The translations under genes and the position numbers were made by a program. Below, piece after piece: positions 9,331 to 17,691 of a DNA stretch of 64,000 bases (its first letter is position 1; every line of letters starts with the position of its first letter). Below the pieces are notes generated by a model that saw only the letters and a program-made list of their open reading frames with translations, was not told the origin of the DNA and ran no database searches. The stretch is from an uncultured Lachnospiraceae bacterium (GTDB taxonomy: Bacteria > Bacillota > Clostridia > Lachnospirales > Lachnospiraceae): the NCBI GenBank assembly GCA_910579615.1, contig CAJTUA010000014.1, positions 50,731 through 114,730 on the forward strand, written 5' to 3'.

Positions 9331-9346
9331 AAGGGGGAAAACAAAG

Positions 9347-12300
9347 ATGAGCAGGTATCAGTTAGAAGGAGATTGTTTTTACTTTAGAGATTACGACAAG
9401 CTCCCTGCGTTTTCAAGCTTCCTGCCGGGCGTTGCCGGGGTCAGCGGGATTCCGCTCTGGGTGTTTTACACGAACCGCGGGCAGGGAATCAACAGCTTTG
9501 GCATCCACCACAAGGGGAATGCCATCATGGAATTTCATCCGGCGAACACTGCCTATGAAAATACACCGACAAAGGGTTTTCGTACCTTTTTGCGAAAGGA
9601 CGGGGAATATTTTGAGCCGTTCTGCGGGTATTCCCAGACCGCAAAGCGCGCAATGTGCGCACAGAAAAACAGCGTTTCCATCACAGAGGAGGAGAAGGGG
9701 CTTCGCGTAAGCGTTTCCTATTTTGTGCTTCCGACCGAGAAGATTGGGGCTTTGGTGCGCCGCGTTACAATAGAAAATATTTCGGATAAAGCCTGTGGGG
9801 TTGAGGGTGTGGATGGTTTGCCAAAAATCATTCCTTACGGGATACAGAATGGTCAGTTTAAGGAGATGTCAAATCTCTTTAAGAGTTGGACGGATATCAA
9901 AAATATCGAAAACAACGCGCCGTATTACGCGATGCGTGCCTCAAGTGATGATTCAGCGGAGGTTTCCGAAATCCGCGGCGGTTATTTTTACTGTACGGCG
10001 GCGGCCGGAAAACTGCTCCCTGTGATTTATGACGCAGAGGTGATATTTGACTATGAAAGCTCGCTTATCACGCCGGTTGTGTTTTGTGAGGAAGGGCTTA
10101 GCGGCGTACTTGCAAGAAAGCAGTGCTTCGCGAACAAGGTTCCTTGTGGCTTTACTTCTTTTTCGAAGGAGCTTGCACCGGGGGAGGCGTTTGCTTTTAC
10201 TTCTTACATCGGTTATGCCGGGACAACAGAGCAGTTAAATGAGACAGCAAAACGCTTCTGCAAAGAAGGCTATGCACAAGAAAAAGAGGCGGAAGCGGCA
10301 GGCATCATCGACAACTTAGTAAAGGATGTCGCAACGAAGACCGCGAACCCGGTTTTTGACCAGTATATGCAGCAGTGCTACCTTGACAATTTTCTGCGCG
10401 GCGGTTATCCGTACCTTTTTGCGGGGGAGAACAGGAAAAATATTGTGCATTTATTCAGCCGCAAACATGGCGACCCGGAGCGCGATTATAATTTCTTTTC
10501 CATATCCGGCGAATATTATTCACAGGGCAATGGCAATTTCCGCGATGTCTGCCAGAACCGGCGCAGCGATGTATTCTTCCATCCGGAAATCGGTGATTTC
10601 AATGTGTGGAGCTTTTTCAGCTTTATACAGGCGGACGGCTACAACCCGCTTGAAATCCGGCCCTGCACATTCCTGGTGGACGAGAAAAATGCAGAGCGCG
10701 TGAAAGAACTTGTAAAAGAGCAGGTACAGGGCGACACGTCGGCGCTTTTAAAGCTTTTGGACGGGAAATTCACACCGGGGCAAATCTGCACCGTCATGGC
10801 AGAACACGGTATGAAAATGGTTCCGGAGAAGTCAATGCCTTCAAAGAAGGCAATGCCTTCCGAGAAGGCATTGGTCTGTGAGGAAGCTTTGGTTGGCAGA
10901 ATATTGGAACTGTCCACCGAGCAGTTGGAAGCGGGCTTCGGCGAGGGGTACTGGAGCGACCATTGGGATTATCTGATGGATCTTGTGGAAAATTACCTGT
11001 TCATCTTTCCGGACAGGAAAAAAGAGCTTTTGGCCGGGCGGAAGGATTACCGCTTTTATGACAGTGCCGGGCAGGTAAGACCAAGGCGGGATACCTATGT
11101 CCTGAATGGCGATAAAGTGCGCCAGTACGGCTCGATGTTCCACAATACAGAAAAAGAAAAGAAAGAGGGCTTTACCGCCGGTGGAACGAACTGGGTGAAG
11201 GATGAAAACGGTGCTTTTGTCACAACAACGCTGCTCGGAAAAATGCTGACACTGGCGCTGAATAAATTCCTGCTCCTGGACCAGGAGGGCATGGGGATTG
11301 AGATGGAAGGCGGAAAGCCGGGATGGAATGACGCGATGAACGGTCTGCCAGGATTGTTTGGCAGCAGCATGGCAGAAACTTTCGAATTAAACCGCCTGCT
11401 TGTTTTTCTGGAGGAAAGCTTTGCGGACGGCAGCATTTGCGGACAGACAGAACTTCCGTTCCATATTGCCTCCCTGCTTGAGAGCTTTGAGAGGCTTTTT
11501 CGGGAGCGGGGCAGATGTTGGGTGCTTGGGAACTGGGAGACGGCGGCAAACCTCAGGGAGTCGTACCGGGCGGTCGTTTACGCTGGCATGTCAGGGGAAA
11601 CCATGTACGTGGAGGCAGAAAAAATCCGCGGTGTTATAAGGGATTGCCATAAAGCCGTACTTGACGGGATTGAGCGGGCATGGCGGCTTGGAAATGGCGT
11701 GATGCCGACTTATTTTACGTATGAGGTGACGGATTACGAAGTGAGAAAGGATGAAAATGGCGAGCCGGAGATTACCCCTTATGGACTGCCGGGCGTGCAT
11801 GCAAAGAACTTTGCGTGCCACGCTGTAGTGCCATTCCTGGAAGGACCTGCCCGGATGCTTTCCTGCCTTGGCGGGTATGAGGAAGAAAAGCGGCAGATGT
11901 ACAAGAACATCCAGGAAAGTGATATGTACGATAAGAAGCTTAAGATGTATAAGACTTCCGTTTCGATTGAGGGTATTTCCATGGAGCATGGGCGCGTGCG
12001 GGCGTTCACGCCGGGATGGCTAGAGCGCGAGAGTGTTTTCCTTCATATGGAATACAAATATTTACTTGGACTTTTGCGCGCAGGGTTTGTGGAGGAATTT
12101 TATACCGCCATGCGTGACGCACTCATTCCGTTTTTGCCGCCGGAGCGCTATGGGCGGAGCACACTGGAAAATTCTTCCTTCCTCGCATCAAGCGCAAACC
12201 CGGACGAGAAGGTACATGGCAGGGGCTTTGTGGCGCGCTTAAGCGGTTCAACGACAGAAATGCTTTCCATCTGGATTCGCATGTTCTTAGGGGAAGGCGG

Positions 12301-12592
12301 ATTCCTTTTGGAAAACGGTGCGCTTGCTTTCCGGCTTTGTCCACTGCTCGCCGACTGGATTTTTGATGAAAAGGGCGATGCGGGATTTACACTTTTATCA
12401 AACTGCAGCCTGACCTACCACAATCCGAAACAAAAATGCACTTACGGTCAGGATGCCGTAAAGGTGCAGGAGATTTCCCTGTATTACGCAGATGGCAGAA
12501 CGGAGAATTTTTCCGGGGATACCCTGCGCGAAGAACAGGCCAATGCGCTTCGGAACGGTAAAATCGTCCGGATTCAGGCGCAGCTTTCCTGA
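9347..12592 (+). CDS. Large beta-glucan phosphorylase-like enzyme (GH94/GH149/GH161 type)
   Basis: A 1,081-residue cytosolic enzyme without a signal peptide, related to inverting glycoside phosphorylases. It probably cleaves beta-1,3-gluco-oligosaccharides with phosphate to release glucose 1-phosphate. The frame is open from 9134, but the ATG at 9347 (AAGGGGG 11 bases upstream) gives the expected family start. Visible parts: an N-terminal beta-sandwich (about 1-300) and an (alpha/alpha)6 barrel with the WND motif (KPGWNDAMNGLPG, Asp662), where the general acid of these families lies. The length exceeds typical GH94 (about 800-900) and fits GH149 or GH161 better; GH161 seems most likely from length and locus. 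A short repeat-expanded segment lies near residues 490-512. Structured element copy 1 precedes it. Confidence 0.78.
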   Translation: MSRYQLEGDCFYFRDYDKLPAFSSFLPGVAGVSGIPLWVFYTNRGQGINSFGIHHKGNAIMEFHPANTAYENTPTKGFRTFLRKDGEYFEPFCGYSQTAKRAMCAQKNSVSITEEEKGLRVSVSYFVLPTEKIGALVRRVTIENISDKACGVEGVDGLPKIIPYGIQNGQFKEMSNLFKSWTDIKNIENNAPYYAMRASSDDSAEVSEIRGGYFYCTAAAGKLLPVIYDAEVIFDYESSLITPVVFCEEGLSGVLARKQCFANKVPCGFTSFSKELAPGEAFAFTSYIGYAGTTEQLNETAKRFCKEGYAQEKEAEAAGIIDNLVKDVATKTANPVFDQYMQQCYLDNFLRGGYPYLFAGENRKNIVHLFSRKHGDPERDYNFFSISGEYYSQGNGNFRDVCQNRRSDVFFHPEIGDFNVWSFFSFIQADGYNPLEIRPCTFLVDEKNAERVKELVKEQVQGDTSALLKLLDGKFTPGQICTVMAEHGMKMVPEKSMPSKKAMPSEKALVCEEALVGRILELSTEQLEAGFGEGYWSDHWDYLMDLVENYLFIFPDRKKELLAGRKDYRFYDSAGQVRPRRDTYVLNGDKVRQYGSMFHNTEKEKKEGFTAGGTNWVKDENGAFVTTTLLGKMLTLALNKFLLLDQEGMGIEMEGGKPGWNDAMNGLPGLFGSSMAETFELNRLLVFLEESFADGSICGQTELPFHIASLLESFERLFRERGRCWVLGNWETAANLRESYRAVVYAGMSGETMYVEAEKIRGVIRDCHKAVLDGIERAWRLGNGVMPTYFTYEVTDYEVRKDENGEPEITPYGLPGVHAKNFACHAVVPFLEGPARMLSCLGGYEEEKRQMYKNIQESDMYDKKLKMYKTSVSIEGISMEHGRVRAFTPGWLERESVFLHMEYKYLLGLLRAGFVEEFYTAMRDALIPFLPPERYGRSTLENSSFLASSANPDEKVHGRGFVARLSGSTTEMLSIWIRMFLGEGGFLLENGALAFRLCPLLADWIFDEKGDAGFTLLSNCSLTYHNPKQKCTYGQDAVKVQEISLYYADGRTENFSGDTLREEQANALRNGKIVRIQAQLS
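10834..10869 (+). repeat. Tandem 18-base quasi-palindromic repeat inside the phosphorylase gene
   Basis: Two adjacent 18-base units, AATGCCTTCAAAGAAGGC and AATGCCTTCCGAGAAGGC, differ at two positions. Each holds the inverted repeat GCCTTC-N3-GAAGGC. The second unit plus the following ATT makes a perfect 9-base-pair palindrome. The units encode MPSKKA/MPSEKA-like residues and keep the frame. This looks like hairpin-driven slippage that inserted residues into a surface loop. Confidence 0.7.
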
Positions 12593-12610
12593 ATGAAATG
12601 ACAGACGCAC

Positions 12611-12644
12611 CCGGGCAGGGCACAGAATCCCATGCCCTGCCCGG
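12611..12644 (+). other. GC-rich 12-base-pair hairpin between the phosphorylase and element copy 2
   Basis: CCGGGCAGGGCA (12611-12622) pairs perfectly with TGCCCTGCCCGG (12633-12644) around a 10-base loop. No T-run follows on either strand, so it is not a standard intrinsic terminator. It may stabilise or set a processing boundary between the upstream and downstream transcripts. The loop contains CAGAATCCC, identical to part of the P1 3' arm of element copy 1. Confidence 0.7.
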
Positions 12645-12663
12645 ACAAAGAAATAAAAATATG

Positions 12664-12787
12664 GGGAACATGCGGAACTTAAAACAGCATGTTCCCGTAC
12701 AACGCCCCAGTGGAATTTTTAGGAGCAGAGCGGATAAAAATTTCACTGACGTATAAGGGCGTTGGGAGGGGACATGCGGAACTTAAA
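12664..12787 (+). ncRNA. Structured leader element, copy 2 (candidate new cis-regulatory RNA)
   Basis: Same architecture as 9204-9330. P1: GGGAACATGC (12664-12673) with GCATGTTCCC (12687-12696), loop GGAACTTAAAACA. P2: AACGCCC (12701-12707) with GGGCGTT (12757-12763). P3: CAGTG (12708-12712) with CACTG (12744-12748), continued by AATTTTT (12714-12720) with AAAAATT (12736-12742). The loop holds GGAGC-AGA-GCGGA and the 3' bulge is again 8 bases (12749-12756). The 3' repeat is GGGGACATGC plus GGAACTTAAA (12768-12787); its one change relative to the 5' arm still allows a G-U pair with the P1 3' arm. It ends 15 bases before the GH17 ATG, with AGAGG between. The compensatory changes support a real RNA fold. 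Confidence 0.72.
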
Positions 12788-12802
12788 ATAAGAGGTAAAA
12801 AT

Positions 12803-13717
12803 ATGCAGCTCGCAAACAAGAAAGCAATCTGTTATTCCGGCTACCGGGAAGGGCAAAGTCCCATAACGGGTGTAGTGCCGACAAAAGAACAAATTTTGGA
12901 AGACCTTTTACTGTTAAAGGAGGAGGGCTTTTCTTATCTTCGGATGTATGACCCAAACGCGCACGCAAGGACGGTGCTTTTACTGATAAAGGAGCATTCC
13001 CTGCCGTTTCAGGTCATGGTGGGCATTGACCCAAGGGCAGAGTATAACAATGCAAACTGTCCGTGGCTAAAAACAGAAAAAACACATCTGGAATTAGAAG
13101 AGAATAAGGTGTATAATGATACACAAATAAAAAAGCTTGTGGAGCTTGCAAACGAATTTAAGGAATATTTTCTTGCCGTTTCCATCGGGAATGAAAACCG
13201 CCCGTCCTGGGGGGCAGATTTGGTAACCGAAGAGCGGCTGATTGGGTTTGCAAGGACACTGCGTGAGGGCACGGGGCTTCCGGTCACCTACAACGAAGGG
13301 GCAGGGGAGTGGAAGAACCTGGAAAAACTTGTAAAGGAACTGGATATTATTTCCATTCACAGCTATCCGCTCTGGAACGGCAAAACACTGGAAGAAGCGC
13401 TTGAAATGAATAAAAGCGATTACCGCGAGGTTGCATCGCTTTATCCGGAAAAACAGGTTATTTTCACGGAATGCGGCTGGGCAACCTGCTGCAATGCCTC
13501 CATGGATGCCGCACAGGTGAGTGAGGAGAATCAAAAGTGCTATCTTTCGCAGCTGCTGCATTGGGCGGGGGAAGAAGAAATCCCGGTCTTTTTGTTTGAG
13601 GCGTTCGATGAGCCGTGGAAGGGCGGACCTTCCCCGGATGAGCCGGAAAAACACTGGGGATTGTTCTTTGTGGACCGCACGGGCAAGCAGGTCATACGCG
13701 AGCAGGCTTTAAGATAA
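12803..13717 (+). CDS. GH17-like beta-1,3-glucan hydrolase or transferase
   Basis: A 304-residue cytosolic enzyme resembling bacterial GH17 proteins. The frame is open from 12689, but AGAGG at 12791-12795 and the family start (CYSGYREGQSP near the N-terminus) point to the ATG at 12803. The single (beta/alpha)8 domain has an expected acid/base Glu131 in SIGNENRP and a nucleophile Glu223 in FTECGWAT. The C-terminal FDEPWKGG...EKHWGLF segment is typical of bacterial members. There is no signal peptide, so it acts on imported oligosaccharides. The position between two phosphorylases suggests trimming of beta-1,3 chains. Hydrolysis versus transglycosylation cannot be judged from sequence. Confidence 0.82.
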   Translation: MQLANKKAICYSGYREGQSPITGVVPTKEQILEDLLLLKEEGFSYLRMYDPNAHARTVLLLIKEHSLPFQVMVGIDPRAEYNNANCPWLKTEKTHLELEENKVYNDTQIKKLVELANEFKEYFLAVSIGNENRPSWGADLVTEERLIGFARTLREGTGLPVTYNEGAGEWKNLEKLVKELDIISIHSYPLWNGKTLEEALEMNKSDYREVASLYPEKQVIFTECGWATCCNASMDAAQVSEENQKCYLSQLLHWAGEEEIPVFLFEAFDEPWKGGPSPDEPEKHWGLFFVDRTGKQVIREQALR

Positions 13718-13761
13718 TATGGAACTTCCCGGTCAAAAGGACGGGAGAAAAGGAGCAGGCA

Positions 13762-14826
13762 ATGGTAACAATTAAGGATGTGGCGAAGGAAGCAGGTGTG
13801 GCAATTTCCACGGTTTCCAATGTAATCAACAATGTGGGCAATGTGAGCGAGGAAACGAAGAAAAGGGTTTTGGCGGTGGTGGAAGAATTAAATTATGTGC
13901 CAAATTTTAATGCGCGTTCCCTGAAAGCAAACAAGAAAAACACGGTTGGTCTGTTCCTGTCCAGCATCCAGGGAGATTATTACCGTGTGCTGACCCAGGC
14001 AATCCATTTACAGTGCAAGCTTGCCGGATTTATGTTAAATATCTATGTCAGCAATGAAAATACAAGCGAAGAAATCTATGGGATGATTGTCTCGTCGGGC
14101 GTGGAGGGCGCAATTATCATGAACGAGTGCCTTGAGAGCGAGCATATCCAGAGGATTGCGCGCACGGGGCTTCCGATGGTTTTTTTGGAGCGGGAGTGCC
14201 ATGGCGAGAAAATCGCGAGTGTCACCATTGACAATTACAGGGGAACGGAGCTTGCGATGGAATATCTGGTGGGGCAGGGGCACCGCCGCATCGGTTATAT
14301 CCACGGGGTGGAATGCAGGGATAACTGTGAGCGTTTCCGCGCTTACCGGGACGTTATGGCAAGGTATGACCGGAAGGTGGAGCATGAGCTTTTGCTGCAT
14401 GCGGAGTTTGAGGAAATCCGTGCCTACGAGGAAATCCGCAAATTTGTGATTCAGGGCGGCAGGGTTCCGGATGCGTTTTTCTGCGCCAACGACGAGATGG
14501 CGGGCGGCTGTATGCGGGCGCTGACGGAGCTTGGCATCTGTGTGCCCGGGCAGGTCAGCGTGGCAGGCTTTGACAATATCAATTTAGGGCAGTATTTTAA
14601 TCCGGCGCTCACCACAGTCGAAAGCCCTGTGGAGGAGCAGGGGACAAAGGGGGCGCTTGAGCTGTTTCGTATGATGCGAAAGGAAGGCGAGCCGGAAGGT
14701 AAGAGCATAAAACTTGCAACTTCGCTGATTGTAAGGGATTCTTGCAGCGCGCGGGAGAAAAATCCCACTGCCGGAAAAATGGGCAAGGCGAAAGAATTTG
14801 GGAGTGTTTATGCAGAACTTAAATGA
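13762..14826 (+). CDS. LacI-family transcriptional regulator of the glucan locus
   Basis: A 354-residue sugar-responsive repressor. Residues 1-50 are the classical LacI helix-turn-helix and hinge (TIKDVAKEAGVAISTVSNVIN). The rest is a periplasmic-binding-protein-like sensor domain with the usual SVAGFDNINLGQYFNPALTTV segment. It lies inside the locus, 44 bases after the GH17 gene and 16 bases before the GH94 gene, so it probably controls this regulon in response to a glucan oligosaccharide. I did not find a convincing CG-centred LacI operator near the gene starts. Its final codons overlap a GCAGAACTTAAA word (14812-14823) like the one in the structured elements. Confidence 0.93.
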   Translation: MVTIKDVAKEAGVAISTVSNVINNVGNVSEETKKRVLAVVEELNYVPNFNARSLKANKKNTVGLFLSSIQGDYYRVLTQAIHLQCKLAGFMLNIYVSNENTSEEIYGMIVSSGVEGAIIMNECLESEHIQRIARTGLPMVFLERECHGEKIASVTIDNYRGTELAMEYLVGQGHRRIGYIHGVECRDNCERFRAYRDVMARYDRKVEHELLLHAEFEEIRAYEEIRKFVIQGGRVPDAFFCANDEMAGGCMRALTELGICVPGQVSVAGFDNINLGQYFNPALTTVESPVEEQGTKGALELFRMMRKEGEPEGKSIKLATSLIVRDSCSAREKNPTAGKMGKAKEFGSVYAELK

Positions 14827-14842
14827 AGAAAGGAAACATTTC

Positions 14843-17584
14843 ATGGGGAAAATTCAGTTTATTGACGAGCACGGCAGTTTCCGCCTGAAAAACCCGCAGA
14901 ACTATAGCTATCTGTATTTCCCGGTGGCGGGGGAGGACGGCATCCGCGCAAGCCTCACGCCGCTTCTTGGCGGGGATGCGAAAAAAGACCAGAACACTTT
15001 TTTGTTTGAGCCAGTCAGCTCAGAAAATTTACATAACAACCGCGGCACGCGCAACTTCTGGTGCCGCTTTGCACAAAACCGGGCGTGGTCGGCAATGGGT
15101 GCTTCGGCGGCGCAGGAGGCAGTTCAGGGAACGCAGGATGCGGAAGATGCCGTATTGGAAGCGGGCTTTATGTGGCATACGGTAAAGCGGACGGCAAAAG
15201 GGAGTTTCCCGGCGCTTTCCTCGGAGGTGACCACCTTTGTTCCGGACGAACTTGCGGAAGCGGAAACGACGATGGTCACAATAAAAAATATGGGCGATGC
15301 ACCCGTTTCCTTTACGCCGATGGCTGTTTTTCCGATGTATGCGCGCTCCGCGGACAATATCCGCGACCACAGGCATGTAACCTCGCTTTTGCACCGCAGC
15401 TTTGTGACGGAGTACGGCGTAAAAATCACCCCGACCCTTACCTTTGATGAGCGCGGGCACAAGAAGAACGGAATGACCTATTACGTGTACGGTGCGGACG
15501 GGGATGGAAGGAGACCAGTCGGCGCGGTGCCGTGTACGGAGGATGTGCTTGGCGAGGGCGGCAGCTTTTCACGCCCGGGGGCGGTGTTCGGGAAAATGCC
15601 AGAGCTTCTCGCAGCAGGCGATACCTTATCCGGATATGAGACCTGTGGCATGCTTGTGTTTGAGGAATGCACGCTGCTGCCGGGAGAAGAAAAGACGTTT
15701 ATCCTCTGTGCGGGCATCTGCACGGATGAAAAAACCACGCGGGCAGCAGAGATGCTTTCCCAAAAAAAGCTGGCGGACTGGCAAGATACATTTGAGCGGA
15801 CAAAAAAACTTTGGCAGGAGCAGGTCAATGTCCGGTTCCACACCGGGGATAAGAATTTTGACGAATATCTGTGCTGGATTGCTTTCCAGCCGATTCTGCG
15901 AAGGATTTACGGCTGCTCGTTTTTGCCGCACCACGATTACGGCAAGGGCGGCAGGGGATGGCGCGACCTCTGGCAGGACTGCCTTGCGCTGCTATTGATG
16001 AACCCGGCAGGCGTGCGGAAAATGCTGCTTGAAAATTTCGGCGGGGTGCGCATGGACGGAAGCAATGCGACCATCATCGGAAGTGATACAAAAACGGGAG
16101 CAGTTCGGTTTATTGCTGACCGCAACAATATTGCCCGCGTGTGGATGGACCACGGCTTCTGGCCGCTTCACACCACGCAGTTTTATATTCACCAGACGGG
16201 GGATACCGCGATTCTCTTGGAGGAGGCAGGGTATTTTAAGGATGTCCAGGTGATGCGCGGGGAAGACAAGGATGAAAAATGGGAGGAAGGGTACGGCACC
16301 AGACAGAAAAATAAGGATGATTCCCTTACTTCTGGCACGGTGCTTGAGCATCTGCTGTTGCAGAACCTGACAGCATTTTACGATGTTGGGGAGCACAACC
16401 GCATCCGCCTGCGCGGCGCGGACTGGAACGACGCGCTTGACATGGCAGAAAAGCATGGGGAGAGCGCGGCATTTACATTTGCCTATGCGGGGAACCTCGC
16501 GCGTTTACAGGAGCTTTTACAGGCACTGTCCGCGCAGGGGATTAAGAGTGTAAAACTGGCGAAGGAGCTTACCATGCTTTTAAGCGGGGAGAGGGAGCTT
16601 TATGCGGATGTGGTAAAAAAACAGACGTTGCTCAAAACATATGAGCAGGCAGTACGCCATGTGTGCTCGGGGGAAAAGACAGAAGTTTTAGTTGCAGAGC
16701 TTTGCCAGATTCTAAGCGGCATGGAAGAATGGTGGAAGGAAACCCTTCGCAGGGAAGAATGGTTATCCGGGGATTTTCGCTTTTTTAATGGGTATTATGA
16801 TAACCACGCCAGAAGAGTGGAGCGAACAAAAAACAGCGCTCCAGAAGAATCCGCCGGGCAGAGCAGGAGCGAAAACACAAAAGGAGTCCGCATGATGCTG
16901 ACAAGCCAGGTCTTTGCGGTGGAATCCGGCGTGGCGACAAAGGAGCAGACGGCGCAGATTATCCGGTCGGCGGATGCGCTTCTTTACCGTGAGAACGCGG
17001 GCGGATACTGCCTGAATACGGATTTTGGCGAAGTGAAGGACGACCTTGGGCGTATGTTCGGCTTTGCCTATGGACACAAGGAAAACGGTGCGGTATTTTC
17101 CCATATGGCAGTAATGTACGGAAATGCACTTTACCGCAGGGGCTTTGCGGATGCGGGCTATAAGGCGCTCCATTCCCTGTACCGTCAGGCGGCGGACTTT
17201 GAGAAAAGCAGGATTTATCCGGGCATCCCGGAATATTTCAATGACCGCGGCAGGGGGATGTACCACTATCTGACGGGTGCGGCGAGCTGGTATTTGATGA
17301 CGGTTCTGACGGAAATGTTCGGTATCCGTGGGAACTTTGGCAACCTTGTCTTCGAGCCAAAGTTATGCGAAAGCCAGTTTGATGAAAACGGGCGCGCCAG
17401 CGCGCAGCTTGTGTTTGGCGGGAAAATGCTCCATGTGATTTATGAAAAGAAAAAGGAGAGCGCAGGCGGGAAAATGCACATTCATGTCCACGGAAAGGTA
17501 TTGGAAGAAAACTGCATTCCGAGGGAGGAACTTGACCGTTGGGATGCAAAGCAACTGCATGAGATTGTTGTGGAAATGCCATGA
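14843..17584 (+). CDS. GH94 phosphorylase, laminaribiose/cellobiose phosphorylase-like
   Basis: A 913-residue cytosolic phosphorylase that should split a beta-linked glucose disaccharide with phosphate into glucose 1-phosphate and glucose. The frame opens at 14798, but that start lies inside the LacI gene. The ATG at 14843 is 16 bases after the LacI stop, has AAAGGA upstream and gives the family N-terminus. Domains: beta-sandwich (about 1-270), linker, (alpha/alpha)6 barrel (about 320-800) and a C-terminal beta part. GADWNDALD (Asp527, Asp530) holds the expected general acid region, and YHYLTGAASWYL near the C-terminus is typical of GH94. The length is close to known laminaribiose phosphorylases (about 910), which with the locus favours beta-1,3 over beta-1,4; cellobiose remains possible. 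Confidence 0.85.
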   Translation: MGKIQFIDEHGSFRLKNPQNYSYLYFPVAGEDGIRASLTPLLGGDAKKDQNTFLFEPVSSENLHNNRGTRNFWCRFAQNRAWSAMGASAAQEAVQGTQDAEDAVLEAGFMWHTVKRTAKGSFPALSSEVTTFVPDELAEAETTMVTIKNMGDAPVSFTPMAVFPMYARSADNIRDHRHVTSLLHRSFVTEYGVKITPTLTFDERGHKKNGMTYYVYGADGDGRRPVGAVPCTEDVLGEGGSFSRPGAVFGKMPELLAAGDTLSGYETCGMLVFEECTLLPGEEKTFILCAGICTDEKTTRAAEMLSQKKLADWQDTFERTKKLWQEQVNVRFHTGDKNFDEYLCWIAFQPILRRIYGCSFLPHHDYGKGGRGWRDLWQDCLALLLMNPAGVRKMLLENFGGVRMDGSNATIIGSDTKTGAVRFIADRNNIARVWMDHGFWPLHTTQFYIHQTGDTAILLEEAGYFKDVQVMRGEDKDEKWEEGYGTRQKNKDDSLTSGTVLEHLLLQNLTAFYDVGEHNRIRLRGADWNDALDMAEKHGESAAFTFAYAGNLARLQELLQALSAQGIKSVKLAKELTMLLSGERELYADVVKKQTLLKTYEQAVRHVCSGEKTEVLVAELCQILSGMEEWWKETLRREEWLSGDFRFFNGYYDNHARRVERTKNSAPEESAGQSRSENTKGVRMMLTSQVFAVESGVATKEQTAQIIRSADALLYRENAGGYCLNTDFGEVKDDLGRMFGFAYGHKENGAVFSHMAVMYGNALYRRGFADAGYKALHSLYRQAADFEKSRIYPGIPEYFNDRGRGMYHYLTGAASWYLMTVLTEMFGIRGNFGNLVFEPKLCESQFDENGRASAQLVFGGKMLHVIYEKKKESAGGKMHIHVHGKVLEENCIPREELDRWDAKQLHEIVVEMP

Positions 17585-17598
17585 ACCATGTGCAGAAT

Positions 17599-17665
17599 AC
17601 CGTTTGTGTTCCATCCTGCCAGGAATTGTACAAACCACCTGGCAGGGTGGGGCATTTGGAACGGT
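17599..17665 (+). other. Long two-part hairpin before the GH30 gene
   Basis: The 107-base gap between the GH94 and GH30 genes folds on itself. CCATCCTGCCAGG (17611-17623) pairs with CCTGGCAGGGTGG (17638-17650), 13 pairs with one G-U. An outer ACCGTT (17599-17604) pairs with AACGGT (17660-17665). An A-rich run and AAGGAGAG follow before the ATG. There is no T-run, so it is more likely an mRNA processing or stability element than a terminator. It does not share the GGAACTTAAA loop of the two leader elements. Confidence 0.65.
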
Positions 17666-17691
17666 AAAAAATCAAAAAAGGAGAGAGTCCT

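Noticed and set aside
9134..9346. N-terminal extension of the large phosphorylase
   Set aside because: This stretch overlaps the GH16 gene and the structured element. The extra 71 residues are low-complexity, and the ATG at 9347 has a ribosome binding site.
12611..12644. Intrinsic terminator after the phosphorylase gene
   Set aside because: The stem is strong but no T-run follows on either strand, so I list it only as a hairpin.
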